Positions 33,071-42,200 of a DNA stretch of 64,000 nucleotides are shown in pieces. Location: positions 1-64,000 of IMG/VR virus record IMGVR_UViG_3300017991_000090; one strand, given 5' to 3'. The stretch comes from a virus. Made by a program: the position numbers and the translations under genes. How positions within the stretch are numbered: position 1 is the first letter of the stretch; the number at the start of each line of letters is the position of its first letter. The notes beneath the pieces are model-generated. The model did no database searches and was not told the origin of the DNA. It worked only from the letters and a program-made list of their open reading frames with translations.

Positions 33071-36000
33071 CAGAATGTTCGTCACTCGACAAATGGTCTT
33101 CGAGTTTCTTAATGACATCAGCATCCGATTCATGCTGTGTAATTTCGAGTATATCCGAGAGTTCTCTTTCATCTTTGTTTGCTACCATGTCAGACAACCA
33201 CTCATTAAATGCTGGTGTTTTACGATAAGTCGACTTGGCCCTGACAAGGCACCTCCTTATGATTAAAGTGTTAATAAGTTTTTGAGTTCCGATGTTTACA
33301 GGCATCCCTGTCGACTTAAAATCATCGTTTGACGCATCGACCATTAATAGTTCGCGGTCATACACCCTTTGTAAATAATCACAGAACAGTTGCTGTAAAG
33401 ATTTGTCCGTAAACTCTTCTTCCAGCAATAAAGACCTGGGGTTGATATACTTGATGATATTTTCCATAAACCTCATATCGCCAAGAGATTCCAAATCCTT
33501 CTGCTGCTCCGAATATATGTCAAGCTGCATATTTGGATGGCAGTACAGCTTAATTAATAAATTCATTACAAATTCAATGTGTTCCTTTTTTACTAATACC
33601 TTATTCCAGTCATCATCTGGTGTAGAGTACATCATTGCTGCTACAGAAGTCCCCATCCTCGTCAGCTTGAGCCGTGTTTCATGGTTAATAAGCTGGGTGT
33701 TGGTGTGGAACTTATTCAGCAATTTTTTCTGGCAAGAGTTGATATATTTTTCTATACCCTCTTCATAGACCACTTCTTTTGGAGAGCGTGAGTGCGTCCA
33801 CATCAGAAGGTACCTTGATTGAAACTCCGTAAACTCGGTGAGCAGCGGAGTATATATCGGCGTGAACGAGTCGTCTTTTATATCGCTCTGCTTCACAATC
33901 CATGCTACATCGAACCGCGAAAGGATCTCATCCTTAAAGCAAAGGTGTTTTAGAAACCTGACCCCGTTACCGAACGACGCAGCTTTATCAGACGTCCATG
34001 CCCGGGGGTTTGATAGGAAAATCTTCCTTACCCGTGCAGGAGCCTTCTTGCAACCAGCCACAGTGGTTACATCAGCTATTCCAGAAGAACGAAGAGATGT
34101 TATCCCATTCAGCGCGTCCTGATTTATATTACTTAATTCATCGATAACGACTACGCCGCCATCATTCATAACCATCTTCCCCCATGAAACAACCGGTTTA
34201 TTCTTGGTATATTTTATACCACCCAATAGCCCTGCCCTGGTAACAGCGCTCGAACCGGCAATCAGGTCTCCAACCTTATAGTGATTCATTAGGAATTGAC
34301 TTATCATAGTTTTACAACATCGTGATTCCCCGCCTATTAATACTTCAACCCATCCTCTTTTAAGAGAAGGGAACAGGGTCTTGTTATCCAATTCGAGCTG
34401 TGAGAAGAATGCCAGGTCGTTAAGAAGAAACATCTCCCTCCTTCCATTGACACCGGCTGCCTGGGCAAATATATCATATCTGCGTTCAAGAGCCTGCTCA
34501 ACAGTCTCACCTTCTTTTGGTCTGAACACTTTCAATATGTCATGTGTTTCCTGGTCCATTACAAAATTTTCGGTCGAGGTTGCTATTGGTTCAGCTTTAT
34601 GGGCAAAAAGCACAGCCCTGGAATCGTTTGGCGCCCGTGTTTGAACGCCTTTGAATTTATACGACCTGTTCGGGTAAACGTCCATATCTCCAACAATGTA
34701 AGCGTCCATTTCTATAGCAGAGCTTTCCATAGCCTTACTCAAGATACCCTCTCCATACTCAGACACATCCCTTGTCAAGCGTACACGTAACAGCTTTTCA
34801 AATGTTTTGTTGGTAATGCTGACAAAGTTACAACTCGGATTTATTCCGGCCAGCTTTTTAATGTACATATCACGCTTATCGTCAGACACTTCTATCATAC
34901 TCAGAATGTCGTGGGTGTTTATTTTAATACACCCGAGATTGTTATAATGCTCTTTTGGTATATTGCCATTTACCAACACAAACTCTATCTCAGGAGACTC
35001 TCTAAATTCTGGAAAGCTTGGCAGCACACACTTCTTACACGATGCGTACAATGTACTTGAAGGGCACCCAGTATGTTTACAGCTCATAGACAGCTCTTCC
35101 GGATAAAGATATGCTGCGTCAATAAAGTCACCAACAGACGCAACCATTTCAAGAATTTTGCTGTCATCATGTGACGAATACCTCGGCAGCCTCGACTCCT
35201 GAAGAGTAACCTTGTATAGCTCTGTTTTGACACGTTCTACATTTTCAGTATAAACCGGAGTGTTCTTAACAAGAGAAAGAAACCTCTGAGTAGCGAGTTC
35301 GTCGAATCCATTCTTCTCCATAAAATCAGTGAAGTCCTTCTCCGCACGTTTCATCTTCTTGTTACCCTTGGCGTTGGTAACCTCCACCATCTTCTCCGGG
35401 TCAAGCCCGAACGGGTTGTCCTTAGATTTATCGAGGTTGACAATCTTAATCTGTTTTGCGTAAGGATACAGTGACTTGGCAAGCTTCTTCGCCCCGGCAA
35501 TACCGGTTTCATCGGAGTCCAGGCATATGATAATCTCTTTGTCGGTAAACAGCTGTCGCGCTTTTTTCTCACCGAACACCTTAACGACGTCGGTATTACG
35601 CTCGGCACCCATAGTCACAGCACCTTCGATGCCGTGGGCGATGCCGCAGTACATGTCCGGCTCACCGCCGAAGAACATAATCTGGCTCTTGGTGAAGTTG
35701 TTCATGGGCGATGGGAGTATCTCCCGGCCCTTGTGCAGGAACAGCCATTTAAAGGCTCTATTCGTATTGAAGGGATCATACACCTTCAGATTTATCAGGT
35801 CGCCGTCAGCGTGTATCATTGGGAAAATATACCTGCGCCGGCCATCCAGGCCGATGCGGAAGTTCCTGACCATATCCTCATCGATACGCCTTTTATCATA
35901 CAGGTAGGAGAGCCTGTCAGGGTCGTTCAAGAGATTGTTGACGTATCCATCCAGTTCTTCCATCGGAAGTGATGAGACAGCCTTCGCTTCCTGTGCAAGC

Positions 36001-36476
36001 TGTTCTGAAAGAACAAACGGCTTACCCTTGGCTGTTTTATGCTTTTTCTGGCATTTTGAATACAGCTCATATAACTGCTGATTCCATTCATCCTCACCGT
36101 CATTAAATGTGGTTGAGAACCGTATACCGGTTTGTGACTCGTTAATACTGAGAAAGTCAATAAGAAAATCGGAGTAGTGATCACCCCACTGGCTTGTTCC
36201 TTTAAGATATTCAGTCCAGTATTTCTGGAAGTTCCCCTTCTCTCCGCATGTATGGCAATAGTACTGCCCAGTGTCGTTGTTTACTGACATGGAGGCGTGT
36301 GAATCGACCCCCTGAGAATGCGCTCCAGCGTTGATACAGCGGAAGTTTTTGTTCGCGTCCTGATACCATCCGAGGCGTTTATATATCTCGTGATAATCGC
36401 CCGACATCAGCATTTCGGCAGTTGCAAATAAAATTTTCAAATCTGCCTTTTTTAACTTATATTTATTGTTGGACAA
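33051..36476 (-). CDS. DnaG-type primase fused to MCM-like AAA+ helicase
   Basis: A 1141-residue product beginning at TTG after a perfect GGAGGAA site. The N-terminus is a primase zinc-binding domain (C47, H53, C74-x2-C77). A TOPRIM domain follows (G-G-E-P-D at 270-274 and D320-x-D322). A second Cys cluster lies at 466-483. Residues about 690-870 are an MCM-like ATPase: Walker A G-G-E-S-R-C-C-K-T (715-723), G-S-S-A-V-T near 741, D-G-G-V-V-V-I-D-E (772-780), sensor L-S-N-P-R (821-825) and I-L-S-R-F-D (851-856, R854 as arginine finger). Most phage replicative helicases fused to TOPRIM primases are of the RecA-like T7 gp4 type, so an MCM-type partner is unusual. Confidence 0.82.
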   Translation of the reverse strand: MSNNKYKLKKADLKILFATAEMLMSGDYHEIYKRLGWYQDANKNFRCINAGAHSQGVDSHASMSVNNDTGQYYCHTCGEKGNFQKYWTEYLKGTSQWGDHYSDFLIDFLSINESQTGIRFSTTFNDGEDEWNQQLYELYSKCQKKHKTAKGKPFVLSEQLAQEAKAVSSLPMEELDGYVNNLLNDPDRLSYLYDKRRIDEDMVRNFRIGLDGRRRYIFPMIHADGDLINLKVYDPFNTNRAFKWLFLHKGREILPSPMNNFTKSQIMFFGGEPDMYCGIAHGIEGAVTMGAERNTDVVKVFGEKKARQLFTDKEIIICLDSDETGIAGAKKLAKSLYPYAKQIKIVNLDKSKDNPFGLDPEKMVEVTNAKGNKKMKRAEKDFTDFMEKNGFDELATQRFLSLVKNTPVYTENVERVKTELYKVTLQESRLPRYSSHDDSKILEMVASVGDFIDAAYLYPEELSMSCKHTGCPSSTLYASCKKCVLPSFPEFRESPEIEFVLVNGNIPKEHYNNLGCIKINTHDILSMIEVSDDKRDMYIKKLAGINPSCNFVSITNKTFEKLLRVRLTRDVSEYGEGILSKAMESSAIEMDAYIVGDMDVYPNRSYKFKGVQTRAPNDSRAVLFAHKAEPIATSTENFVMDQETHDILKVFRPKEGETVEQALERRYDIFAQAAGVNGRREMFLLNDLAFFSQLELDNKTLFPSLKRGWVEVLIGGESRCCKTMISQFLMNHYKVGDLIAGSSAVTRAGLLGGIKYTKNKPVVSWGKMVMNDGGVVVIDELSNINQDALNGITSLRSSGIADVTTVAGCKKAPARVRKIFLSNPRAWTSDKAASFGNGVRFLKHLCFKDEILSRFDVAWIVKQSDIKDDSFTPIYTPLLTEFTEFQSRYLLMWTHSRSPKEVVYEEGIEKYINSCQKKLLNKFHTNTQLINHETRLKLTRMGTSVAAMMYSTPDDDWNKVLVKKEHIEFVMNLLIKLYCHPNMQLDIYSEQQKDLESLGDMRFMENIIKYINPRSLLLEEEFTDKSLQQLFCDYLQRVYDRELLMVDASNDDFKSTGMPVNIGTQKLINTLIIRRCLVRAKSTYRKTPAFNEWLSDMVANKDERELSDILEITQHESDADVIKKLEDHLSSDEHSDAQEAG

Positions 36477-36513
36477 TGTTCCTCCTTTTTTGAGACAAAA
36501 ATGGACAGAAATG

Positions 36514-36548
36514 TAAAGGGCTCTTGCTGTTTCGGCAGGAGCCCTTTA
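36514..36548 (-). terminator. Terminator-like hairpin after gene at 36557
   Basis: AAAGGGCTC and GAGCCCTTT (36515-36547) form a 9-bp stem. On the minus strand it is followed by ACATTTC, a weak T tract. Confidence 0.5.
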
Positions 36549-36556
36549 ATAGTTAT

Positions 36557-36847
36557 TTACGGCGTTTTGTTTTCTTCGCTGGCTATATCTGTTAAAGACG
36601 GTGAATCTTTTTTCTCTTCTTCTTCAACAATCTCTTCAGCCTTTCCATCTGACAACTTAATAGTTCGCATCATGGTAGGCTTGACCATTATGTTGTTGCT
36701 TCTCATCTTATCTACGATGAAACTTCCAATACATTTTTCGCCAATAAATAGGCCTACTTCGGACCTGTCTCCGAAGCCTGGAATCTCGCGCATCATCAGG
36801 TCGATGCCATTTGCTAATTTGTGAGTATGAACGTGATTGCCCTGCAT
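36557..36847 (-). CDS. Small unknown acidic protein
   Basis: Two starts are possible: 36862 (no ribosome binding site, 101 residues) and 36847 (GGGTGG just upstream, 96 residues). The second is preferred because the same GGGTGGCT-ATG arrangement precedes the gene at 58848. The N-terminal two thirds are a small mixed domain with G-F-G-D-R-S-E-V-G-L-F-I-G-E-K-C. The tail is acidic (E-E-E-E) and disordered. The function is unknown. Confidence 0.5.
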   Translation of the reverse strand: MQGNHVHTHKLANGIDLMMREIPGFGDRSEVGLFIGEKCIGSFIVDKMRSNNIMVKPTMMRTIKLSDGKAEEIVEEEEKKDSPSLTDIASEENKTP

Positions 36848-36891
36848 GAGCCACCCTTTCATGGAAAAAATTAATAAACTTGGTAATTAAC

Positions 36892-36920
36892 AATCTACAG
36901 CTTTGGAGCGAGAAAGTCAA
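36892..36920 (-). promoter_or_regulatory. Putative sigma-70-like promoter
   Basis: On the minus strand TTGACT (36920-36915), a 17-base spacer and TAGATT (36897-36892), about 30 bases before the start of the small acidic protein gene. Confidence 0.55.
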
Positions 36921-36957
36921 ATACAATATGTAAAAAGTAGACCACAACATGTAGAGA

Positions 36958-37494
36958 TTATTCTACCTTTAGACCCTTTAGTCCCATATGTTGTATCATG
37001 TGTATGAGCACTTCCGCATTCCCTTGTGCATCGTGAACCGGGTTATGATCGTGAGGTGTCTTCCGGAGCTTCTTAAATTCTCTATTTCGAAAATCGTTCT
37101 TTTGGCCCCGGAAAATGTCCTGAAGGTTGCGAGATGTATGCCCAAACGGGTCTTCACCGTAAAAGTGCATGCAATACCAATGCACGAACATATAGTCAAA
37201 CCCGTTATTGTCTGAAAAGAACATGGGCCTTGTATTAGGTGTGTTGGTATTGTTCACCCAATCAATGAACATTCCAATGCCATCACAAGCAGAGTGCTCA
37301 AAGGCAAAAGTGTTCCGTCTTGAATAGCCTGTGACATTCAACGCCTCTTGCACAAAATGATGAGATATTGGTCTCATCTGAATTCGAAATGTCACATCCA
37401 GCTTAGCTGTTAATTTTACAGCACCTATCTCTATCATGCTGTAGTCTCCCGGTATTGGGCCATCTGCTTCGATATCAACTATGTAAGCGCTCAT
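36958..37494 (-). CDS. DEDDh 3'-5' exonuclease
   Basis: A 178-residue stand-alone exonuclease of the DnaQ/RNase T fold with GGAGGTGA upstream. D7-x-E9 lies in V-D-I-E-A-D-G, D100 in N-G-F-D, and the final H150-x4-D155 in D-H-N-P-V-H-D-A-Q-G-N-A-E. Together these are the four acidic residues and His of the DEDDh class. The likely role is removal of nucleotides from DNA or RNA 3' ends during replication or nucleotide scavenging. It overlaps the next upstream gene by 20 bases. Confidence 0.82.
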   Translation of the reverse strand: MSAYIVDIEADGPIPGDYSMIEIGAVKLTAKLDVTFRIQMRPISHHFVQEALNVTGYSRRNTFAFEHSACDGIGMFIDWVNNTNTPNTRPMFFSDNNGFDYMFVHWYCMHFYGEDPFGHTSRNLQDIFRGQKNDFRNREFKKLRKTPHDHNPVHDAQGNAEVLIHMIQHMGLKGLKVE

Positions 37495-37738
37495 TGATTC
37501 TCTTTTTCACCTCCATTTGATTAATAATATCATTAACGCAATCTATTAAATTCCTACCATACACCATAGGATATTCCTCTGCCCTTTCAGAGTCAGTTGC
37601 GCTTAATCGGCATGTTACCCCTGCCTCAAGATATTGAACTCCTCCAGGAACCTTGTCCCTCCAGTTATCAAAACTGATTGTCATTTTATGAGCCTTGCAC
37701 CACCGTATAGCCTGACTATTCCGTTTTATTTTAGCCAT
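37475..37738 (-). CDS. Small unknown protein
   Basis: An 87-residue product. The start at 37738 has GGAGG and overlaps the stop of the upstream gene (TAATG); the longer frame from 37786 is less likely. It has a basic N-terminus and a beta-rich centre with G-G-V-Q-Y-L-E-A-G-V-T-C, followed by a helix. The function is unknown. Confidence 0.5.
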   Translation of the reverse strand: MAKIKRNSQAIRWCKAHKMTISFDNWRDKVPGGVQYLEAGVTCRLSATDSERAEEYPMVYGRNLIDCVNDIINQMEVKKRINERLHS

Positions 37739-38019
37739 TATAACTCCTCCAACGGAAACTGTGCGCCACACGTACCAACGATGCACTGAACAAAATCTCC
37801 AGTATCATCAATTGTAAATATATGTTCACATTTTTCACGCTTAAGCAAGCCATGCAGGTTGAAGTCATTAACACAGTCAGTAAGAAGCCCTATCCCTGTT
37901 TTCTCGGATACCAATGGTACGATATGGTTCGCCATTAAATCTCCGACTTGATCCATCGTTTCGTCACTAATATCATTCTCAGGAATGATGATAATAACTA
38001 AACTACTTTTTTTCATCAT
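37738..38019 (-). CDS. Small unknown protein with Cys/His pairs
   Basis: A 93-residue product (or 92 if the second ATG at 38016 is used; GGAGG is immediately before). It has a hydrophobic strand (L-V-I-I-I-I-P) at the N-terminus and, near the end, K-C-E-H-I-F and Q-C-I-V-G-T-C-G-A-Q-F, which could form a small zinc knuckle. It overlaps the upstream gene, which has a similar layout of an N-terminal strand and C-terminal Cys pairs, so the two may be distant paralogs. The function is unknown. Confidence 0.5.
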   Translation of the reverse strand: MMKKSSLVIIIIPENDISDETMDQVGDLMANHIVPLVSEKTGIGLLTDCVNDFNLHGLLKREKCEHIFTIDDTGDFVQCIVGTCGAQFPLEEL

Positions 38020-38350
38020 CCTCCTTCAATTTTGAAAAGAAATGGTTTTTAGTTTCATCGTTTAAGTCAGCTTTCGCAAATTTTTGCAGACAATGTACGC
38101 AAATCATACACGGTTTTTCAGCGCCATCAAACTCAACGAGTTCATGCTCTTTCCTGGTGCATTTATGCGGGTTGTCCAGTAAGTCCTGTAAAGTCACAAT
38201 AATTGGAAGCTTGACCTTTTCAGTCAGCTTTTTGGCAACTATGTTCACGGTATTATAAACAAGTTTCCACTCATCGATAGTCATTTGGAACGCAGTCGTT
38301 ACAATTATCGACGGGTTGCTCATTTTTGGAATGTGTTTAAAATGTTCCAT
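38003..38350 (-). CDS. Small unknown protein with zinc-knuckle-like Cys cluster
   Basis: A 115-residue product with GGAGAATT upstream. Near residues 65-87 it has K-C-T-R-K-E-H and C-M-I-C-V-H-C, a likely metal-binding knuckle. The N-terminal half includes S-I-I-V-T-T-A-F and a helix. It shares its general layout with the next downstream gene. It directly follows a terminator and a 14-codon frame, so its expression may be attenuated. The function is unknown. Confidence 0.5.
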   Translation of the reverse strand: MEHFKHIPKMSNPSIIVTTAFQMTIDEWKLVYNTVNIVAKKLTEKVKLPIIVTLQDLLDNPHKCTRKEHELVEFDGAEKPCMICVHCLQKFAKADLNDETKNHFFSKLKEDDEKK

Positions 38351-38364
38351 AATTCTCCTTAGTT

Positions 38365-38391
38365 AAAAAAAAAGAGGGTCCGAAGACCCTC
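38365..38391 (-). terminator. Intrinsic terminator with UUCG loop
   Basis: On the minus strand GAGGGTC-TTCG-GACCCTC (38391-38374) is followed by nine T residues. It is very strong and lies inside the minus-strand operon, before the gene starting at 38350. Confidence 0.85.
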
Positions 38392-38402
38392 CAATTCGTT
38401 GC

Positions 38403-38447
38403 TTACTTACCAGTAATACGTTTTATTAATATCCAGTAAGCGAACAT
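38403..38447 (-). CDS. 14-residue micropeptide, possible leader peptide
   Basis: A short frame (M-F-A-Y-W-I-L-I-K-R-I-T-G-K) with an excellent GGAGGTGG site and correct spacing. It ends 12 bases before a strong intrinsic terminator. This placement fits a leader peptide of an attenuator, though there is no run of regulatory codons. It could instead be a tiny hydrophobic peptide with its own role. Confidence 0.4.
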   Translation of the reverse strand: MFAYWILIKRITGK

Positions 38448-38463
38448 ATTCACCACCTCCAAT

Positions 38464-39057
38464 TTATTGAACAACTACAGGAGCATTTTCTGATGGCGCC
38501 TCTTCTAAAGCTTTTTCTTTCTGGACATACTCTTTACGCCTCTGTCTCTTACTTGGGTAGTGCCTGTGTTCAAAGAAATGCTGTTGCTGAATTACAGCAT
38601 TTACAATTCGTCCTTCAAAATTAAGGACCACAAGCTTACCGCCACCTTCCATGGTTACGATAGCGGAGTTACCTGACCTGAGTGTGATTAGGCTATCAAC
38701 CCAGCTTTTTTTGTATCCATAACCGGTACAAATTGCCTCTTGTTTGTGGCCGGTCTGGAACCATTTGCCTTTTACTTTGCTGACCTGTCGCTTAGTGTCA
38801 GCGATTGTTAAGATTCGCAATAATACCGTCGGACTTTTCCGATCGGCCTTGATTAATTTTGGCTTTTCTGACATTTGATCAATTGTGCAGAATGCGTCGT
38901 AAACTACTCCATCCTTGATGAGTGGTGGGTTGTCTTCGTCATAAAACAATTTAAACCCTTTGCATGATTCCCCGCTGGCCCCGAAAAATACGTGGCTTCC
39001 GTCGGTTAATTGCAGTCCTTTCTTCAGCTCTTGGTGAATGAGGCTATAACACTCCAT
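38464..39057 (-). CDS. Unknown protein, first gene of the minus-strand block
   Basis: A 197-residue product with AAAAGGAG upstream, directly after the divergent promoter region. The first ~140 residues are a mixed alpha/beta domain with H-V-F-F-G-A-S-G-E-S-C-K-G-F and later G-N-S-A-I-V-T-M-E-G-G-G-K. A basic stretch (S-K-R-Q-R-R-K) and an acidic, Pro/Ala-rich tail follow. As the first gene it is probably expressed early. I do not recognise the family. Confidence 0.5.
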   Translation of the reverse strand: MECYSLIHQELKKGLQLTDGSHVFFGASGESCKGFKLFYDEDNPPLIKDGVVYDAFCTIDQMSEKPKLIKADRKSPTVLLRILTIADTKRQVSKVKGKWFQTGHKQEAICTGYGYKKSWVDSLITLRSGNSAIVTMEGGGKLVVLNFEGRIVNAVIQQQHFFEHRHYPSKRQRRKEYVQKEKALEEAPSENAPVVVQ

Positions 39058-39126
39058 CTTAAGTAACTCCTTTTTTTTAATGTTGAGGTGGGGAAATAAA
39101 AATTTTGGTTAAAAACTCTTCTATTA

Positions 39127-39138
39127 TTGGTATACCAA
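39127..39138. promoter_or_regulatory. Perfect 12-base palindrome in divergent promoter region
   Basis: TTGGTATACCAA lies between the divergent genes at 39057 and 39235 and may be an operator or part of a minus-strand promoter (TGGTATACC resembles an extended -10 element). Confidence 0.45.
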
Positions 39139-39150
39139 CTTTTTTAAAAT

Positions 39151-39167
39151 AATCACATTTAGTGATT
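39151..39167. promoter_or_regulatory. Inverted repeat upstream of the RNA polymerase gene
   Basis: AATCAC-ATTTA-GTGATT is a perfect 6-bp inverted repeat that ends one base before the TG of the extended -10 at 39168. It sits where a repressor would block the plus-strand promoter. Confidence 0.45.
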
Positions 39168-39176
39168 TGCTATAAT
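39168..39176 (+). promoter_or_regulatory. Extended -10 promoter for RNA polymerase gene
   Basis: TGC-TATAAT, an extended -10 with no good -35, lies about 60 bases before the start at 39235. Confidence 0.5.
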
Positions 39177-39234
39177 AGTACATTAATGCTATATTTATTA
39201 TGACACCCTTTTTTCAATTTATCAGAGAAGCGCC

Positions 39235-42200
39235 ATGCCAGATTCTAAACAGAAGGTTTTGCAGAAGCTGTCAAAGATGGATGCTGACGCTCGCAGCAAC
39301 GTGTTGATGAATACGACAGTTTCTGGCACTGTACAAAGAATACTTGAGTCCGTTGAAGATGATGAAGTTAAGCTGAAGGTCAACAAAATCTGGGTAGATA
39401 GAAAGCACAACAATAAAGACATCTCTGCTCAACAGTCGGTCAGGAATAAAGGCCAGATATGGGGAAACGATTTACGGGCAGACCTTGAGTTTGTTGACAA
39501 AACTACCGGAAAGGTTGTTGACCGGGTTCCAAATATTAAAGTTACTAACATTCCAAAAATTACAGACCGCGGCACATTTCTCGTTAAGGGTAATGAGTAC
39601 CAGTTTACAAAACAATCCAGGTTGAAGCCCGGCGTATACACAAAGCGACAGACCAATGGTGAGATAAGCTCTTTCTTCAATGTTGATAAGACCGTCGATT
39701 TTGAGCGAGGATTTAACAATAATTTCAAAATCAATTTCAACCCTGAGAAGAAAACATTCACCATGGGGTATGGCTCCAAGAACATACCTCTTATCAATGC
39801 TTTAAGAATGGTGGGTGTGAGTGAAAAGGAACTGACAGACCGATGGGGAAAGTCGGTCTACGAAGCCAATTCAAAAGCTTATGATAAACATGCTACCAGG
39901 GACCAGAACAAATTATACGAAGCAATATTTGGCCGCCCTCCGGCAACTGGAACACCAACGGCAAAAATAAATGAAGAGATAAAAGAACGACTTTTTGTCA
40001 CAGGCTTAGACCCTGAAACTACTCAAGTTACGTTGGGTAAGCCATATAAAAATGTCAACAAAAATGTTCTGCTTGATGCATCCAATAAAATTATTGGAAT
40101 ACATAAAGGTGATGTTGAAGGTGACGACCGGGAAGCTCTGATATTCAAATCCTTTTATGACATCGAAGACCATGTCAGGGAGAAGCTGGTCAAGAACAGT
40201 GGAAAAATTATCAACAATATTAAGTACAAGCTTAAAAAGAATAAACAGATTAATAAATCAATCAGCTCCCAGGTATTTGACCCGTTCGTTATAGGTGTCG
40301 TAACCAGCAGCCAGCTGTCAAACCCACCAAACCAGACCAACACCATGTCAATAATCGGAGAGGGTAGTAAGTTCACCGTAATGGGTGAGGGTGGTATAGG
40401 AACCACCAATGCTATCACCAATGAGACCAGGCAGATATCAAATAGTGAAGCAGGATTTATCGACCCGCTTCATACACCTGAAGGCCCGGGTATTGGAGTT
40501 GCGGTGCACAGCACTGTTGATACGATAAAAGTTGGCAATGATTTATACAGTCGCTTTCTGTCCCCAAAGGGTGAAACGGTTATGATGCGCCCAATGGACA
40601 CATGGGGTAAGAATATTGCTTTCCCGGATGAGTATGACACCTCCAGAAAAGTTCCAAAACCGAAGAAGAGGAAAGTCAGGGTTATCAATAAAGGTGATAT
40701 CAAAGAGGTTGCTGCATCAAAGGTTGACAGTATCATTGCCAGCCCGTCAGGTATGTTCGACACATCTGCAAACTCAATACCATTCCTGAATTCAATCCAG
40801 GGTAACCGTGGGCTGACAGCTTCGAAAATGCAAGAGCAAGCCCTGCCGTTAAAATACCGTGAGCAGCCTGTGGTTAATATTGTTGATGAAAACGGTATGT
40901 CTATTGGCGGAATGATGGCAGAGACAATGGCACTCCCAAAGTCCCCAGCAGCTGGAACCGTAACCAAGGTAACGCCGGGTAAAATAACTATCACTGATAA
41001 AAAAGGTGCCGCACATGATGTGCAGCTTTACAATAATTTCTCATTAAACTCAGAGAGTTTCATTCACAACGAGCCTCTTGTCAAAGAGGGCGATAAGGTT
41101 AAATCGGGACAAACTCTTGCCGACAACAATTTTACCAAAGATGGTAAAGTTGCTATCGGCACAAATCTCCGGGTGGCGTACCTTCCATACAAGGGCTACA
41201 ACTATGAGGATTCCGCGGTAATGTCAGAAAGTGGCGCGAAGAAATTAACCTCATTGCATATGCGTGATTTTAAAGTAAAGAGGTCAGCTAAAGGCACGTT
41301 CTCGAGAGATAAGTTCAAAGCGTACTACCCTGAAGAAGCAAATGCCGAACAGCTGTCGAAGCTGGACAAAGACGGTGTTATTAAAAAGGGCCAGAAAGTA
41401 GCTCGTGATGATATTCTTATTGCGCATATGGAGCGGCGCGTCCCGACAGCTGATGATAAGGCGCTTGGGCGTCTTGACAAACAGCTTATGAAAGACATGA
41501 CCAATAATGCCATCAAGTGGGACAATGACCATGTTGGAAAAGTTACCAATGTTGAGAAGCATGGTAACAGCGTCCTTGTCAGCATCAAGACCGAAGAACC
41601 CCTTCGTGAGGCTGATAAAATATCCGGGCTGCATGGCAATAAGCACATTATATCAAAGATACTTCCCGACCATGAAATGCCTTATGACCCGAAAACCGGA
41701 AAACACATTGAGTTGACTATGAACCCGATTGGTGTATCCAATCGTATTAATACATCTCAGATTCTGGAAAATGCAGCGGGCAAAATCGCTGACAAATCAG
41801 GGAAGCAGTATAAAGTTTTAAATTTCTCTGGTGAAGATAATTCACAAAAAGTAATGGATGATTTGAAAAAATGGGGCCTGGACGATAAAGATATTTTAAT
41901 CGACCCTGAGACGGGAAAGCCTTTTTTAAACCCGGTGGCTAATGGGAAGTCAAACATCCTGAAGCTGGAACACATTGTAGAGCATAAATTCTCTTCACGA
42001 TATAAAGACGGGTACGATGCAAATGAGCAGCCAGTAGCCGGTGGAAAGACCGGTGGTAAGAATCTTGCCAGAATGGAAATGGCTGCAATGCTTGCTCGCG
42101 GCGCCAATGAAAACCTGAAGGAGATGTTTCAAATTAAAGGCCAGAAAAATGATGAATTCTGGGAAGCCATGGAAACTGGCCAAAGCCTGCCACCGCCCAA

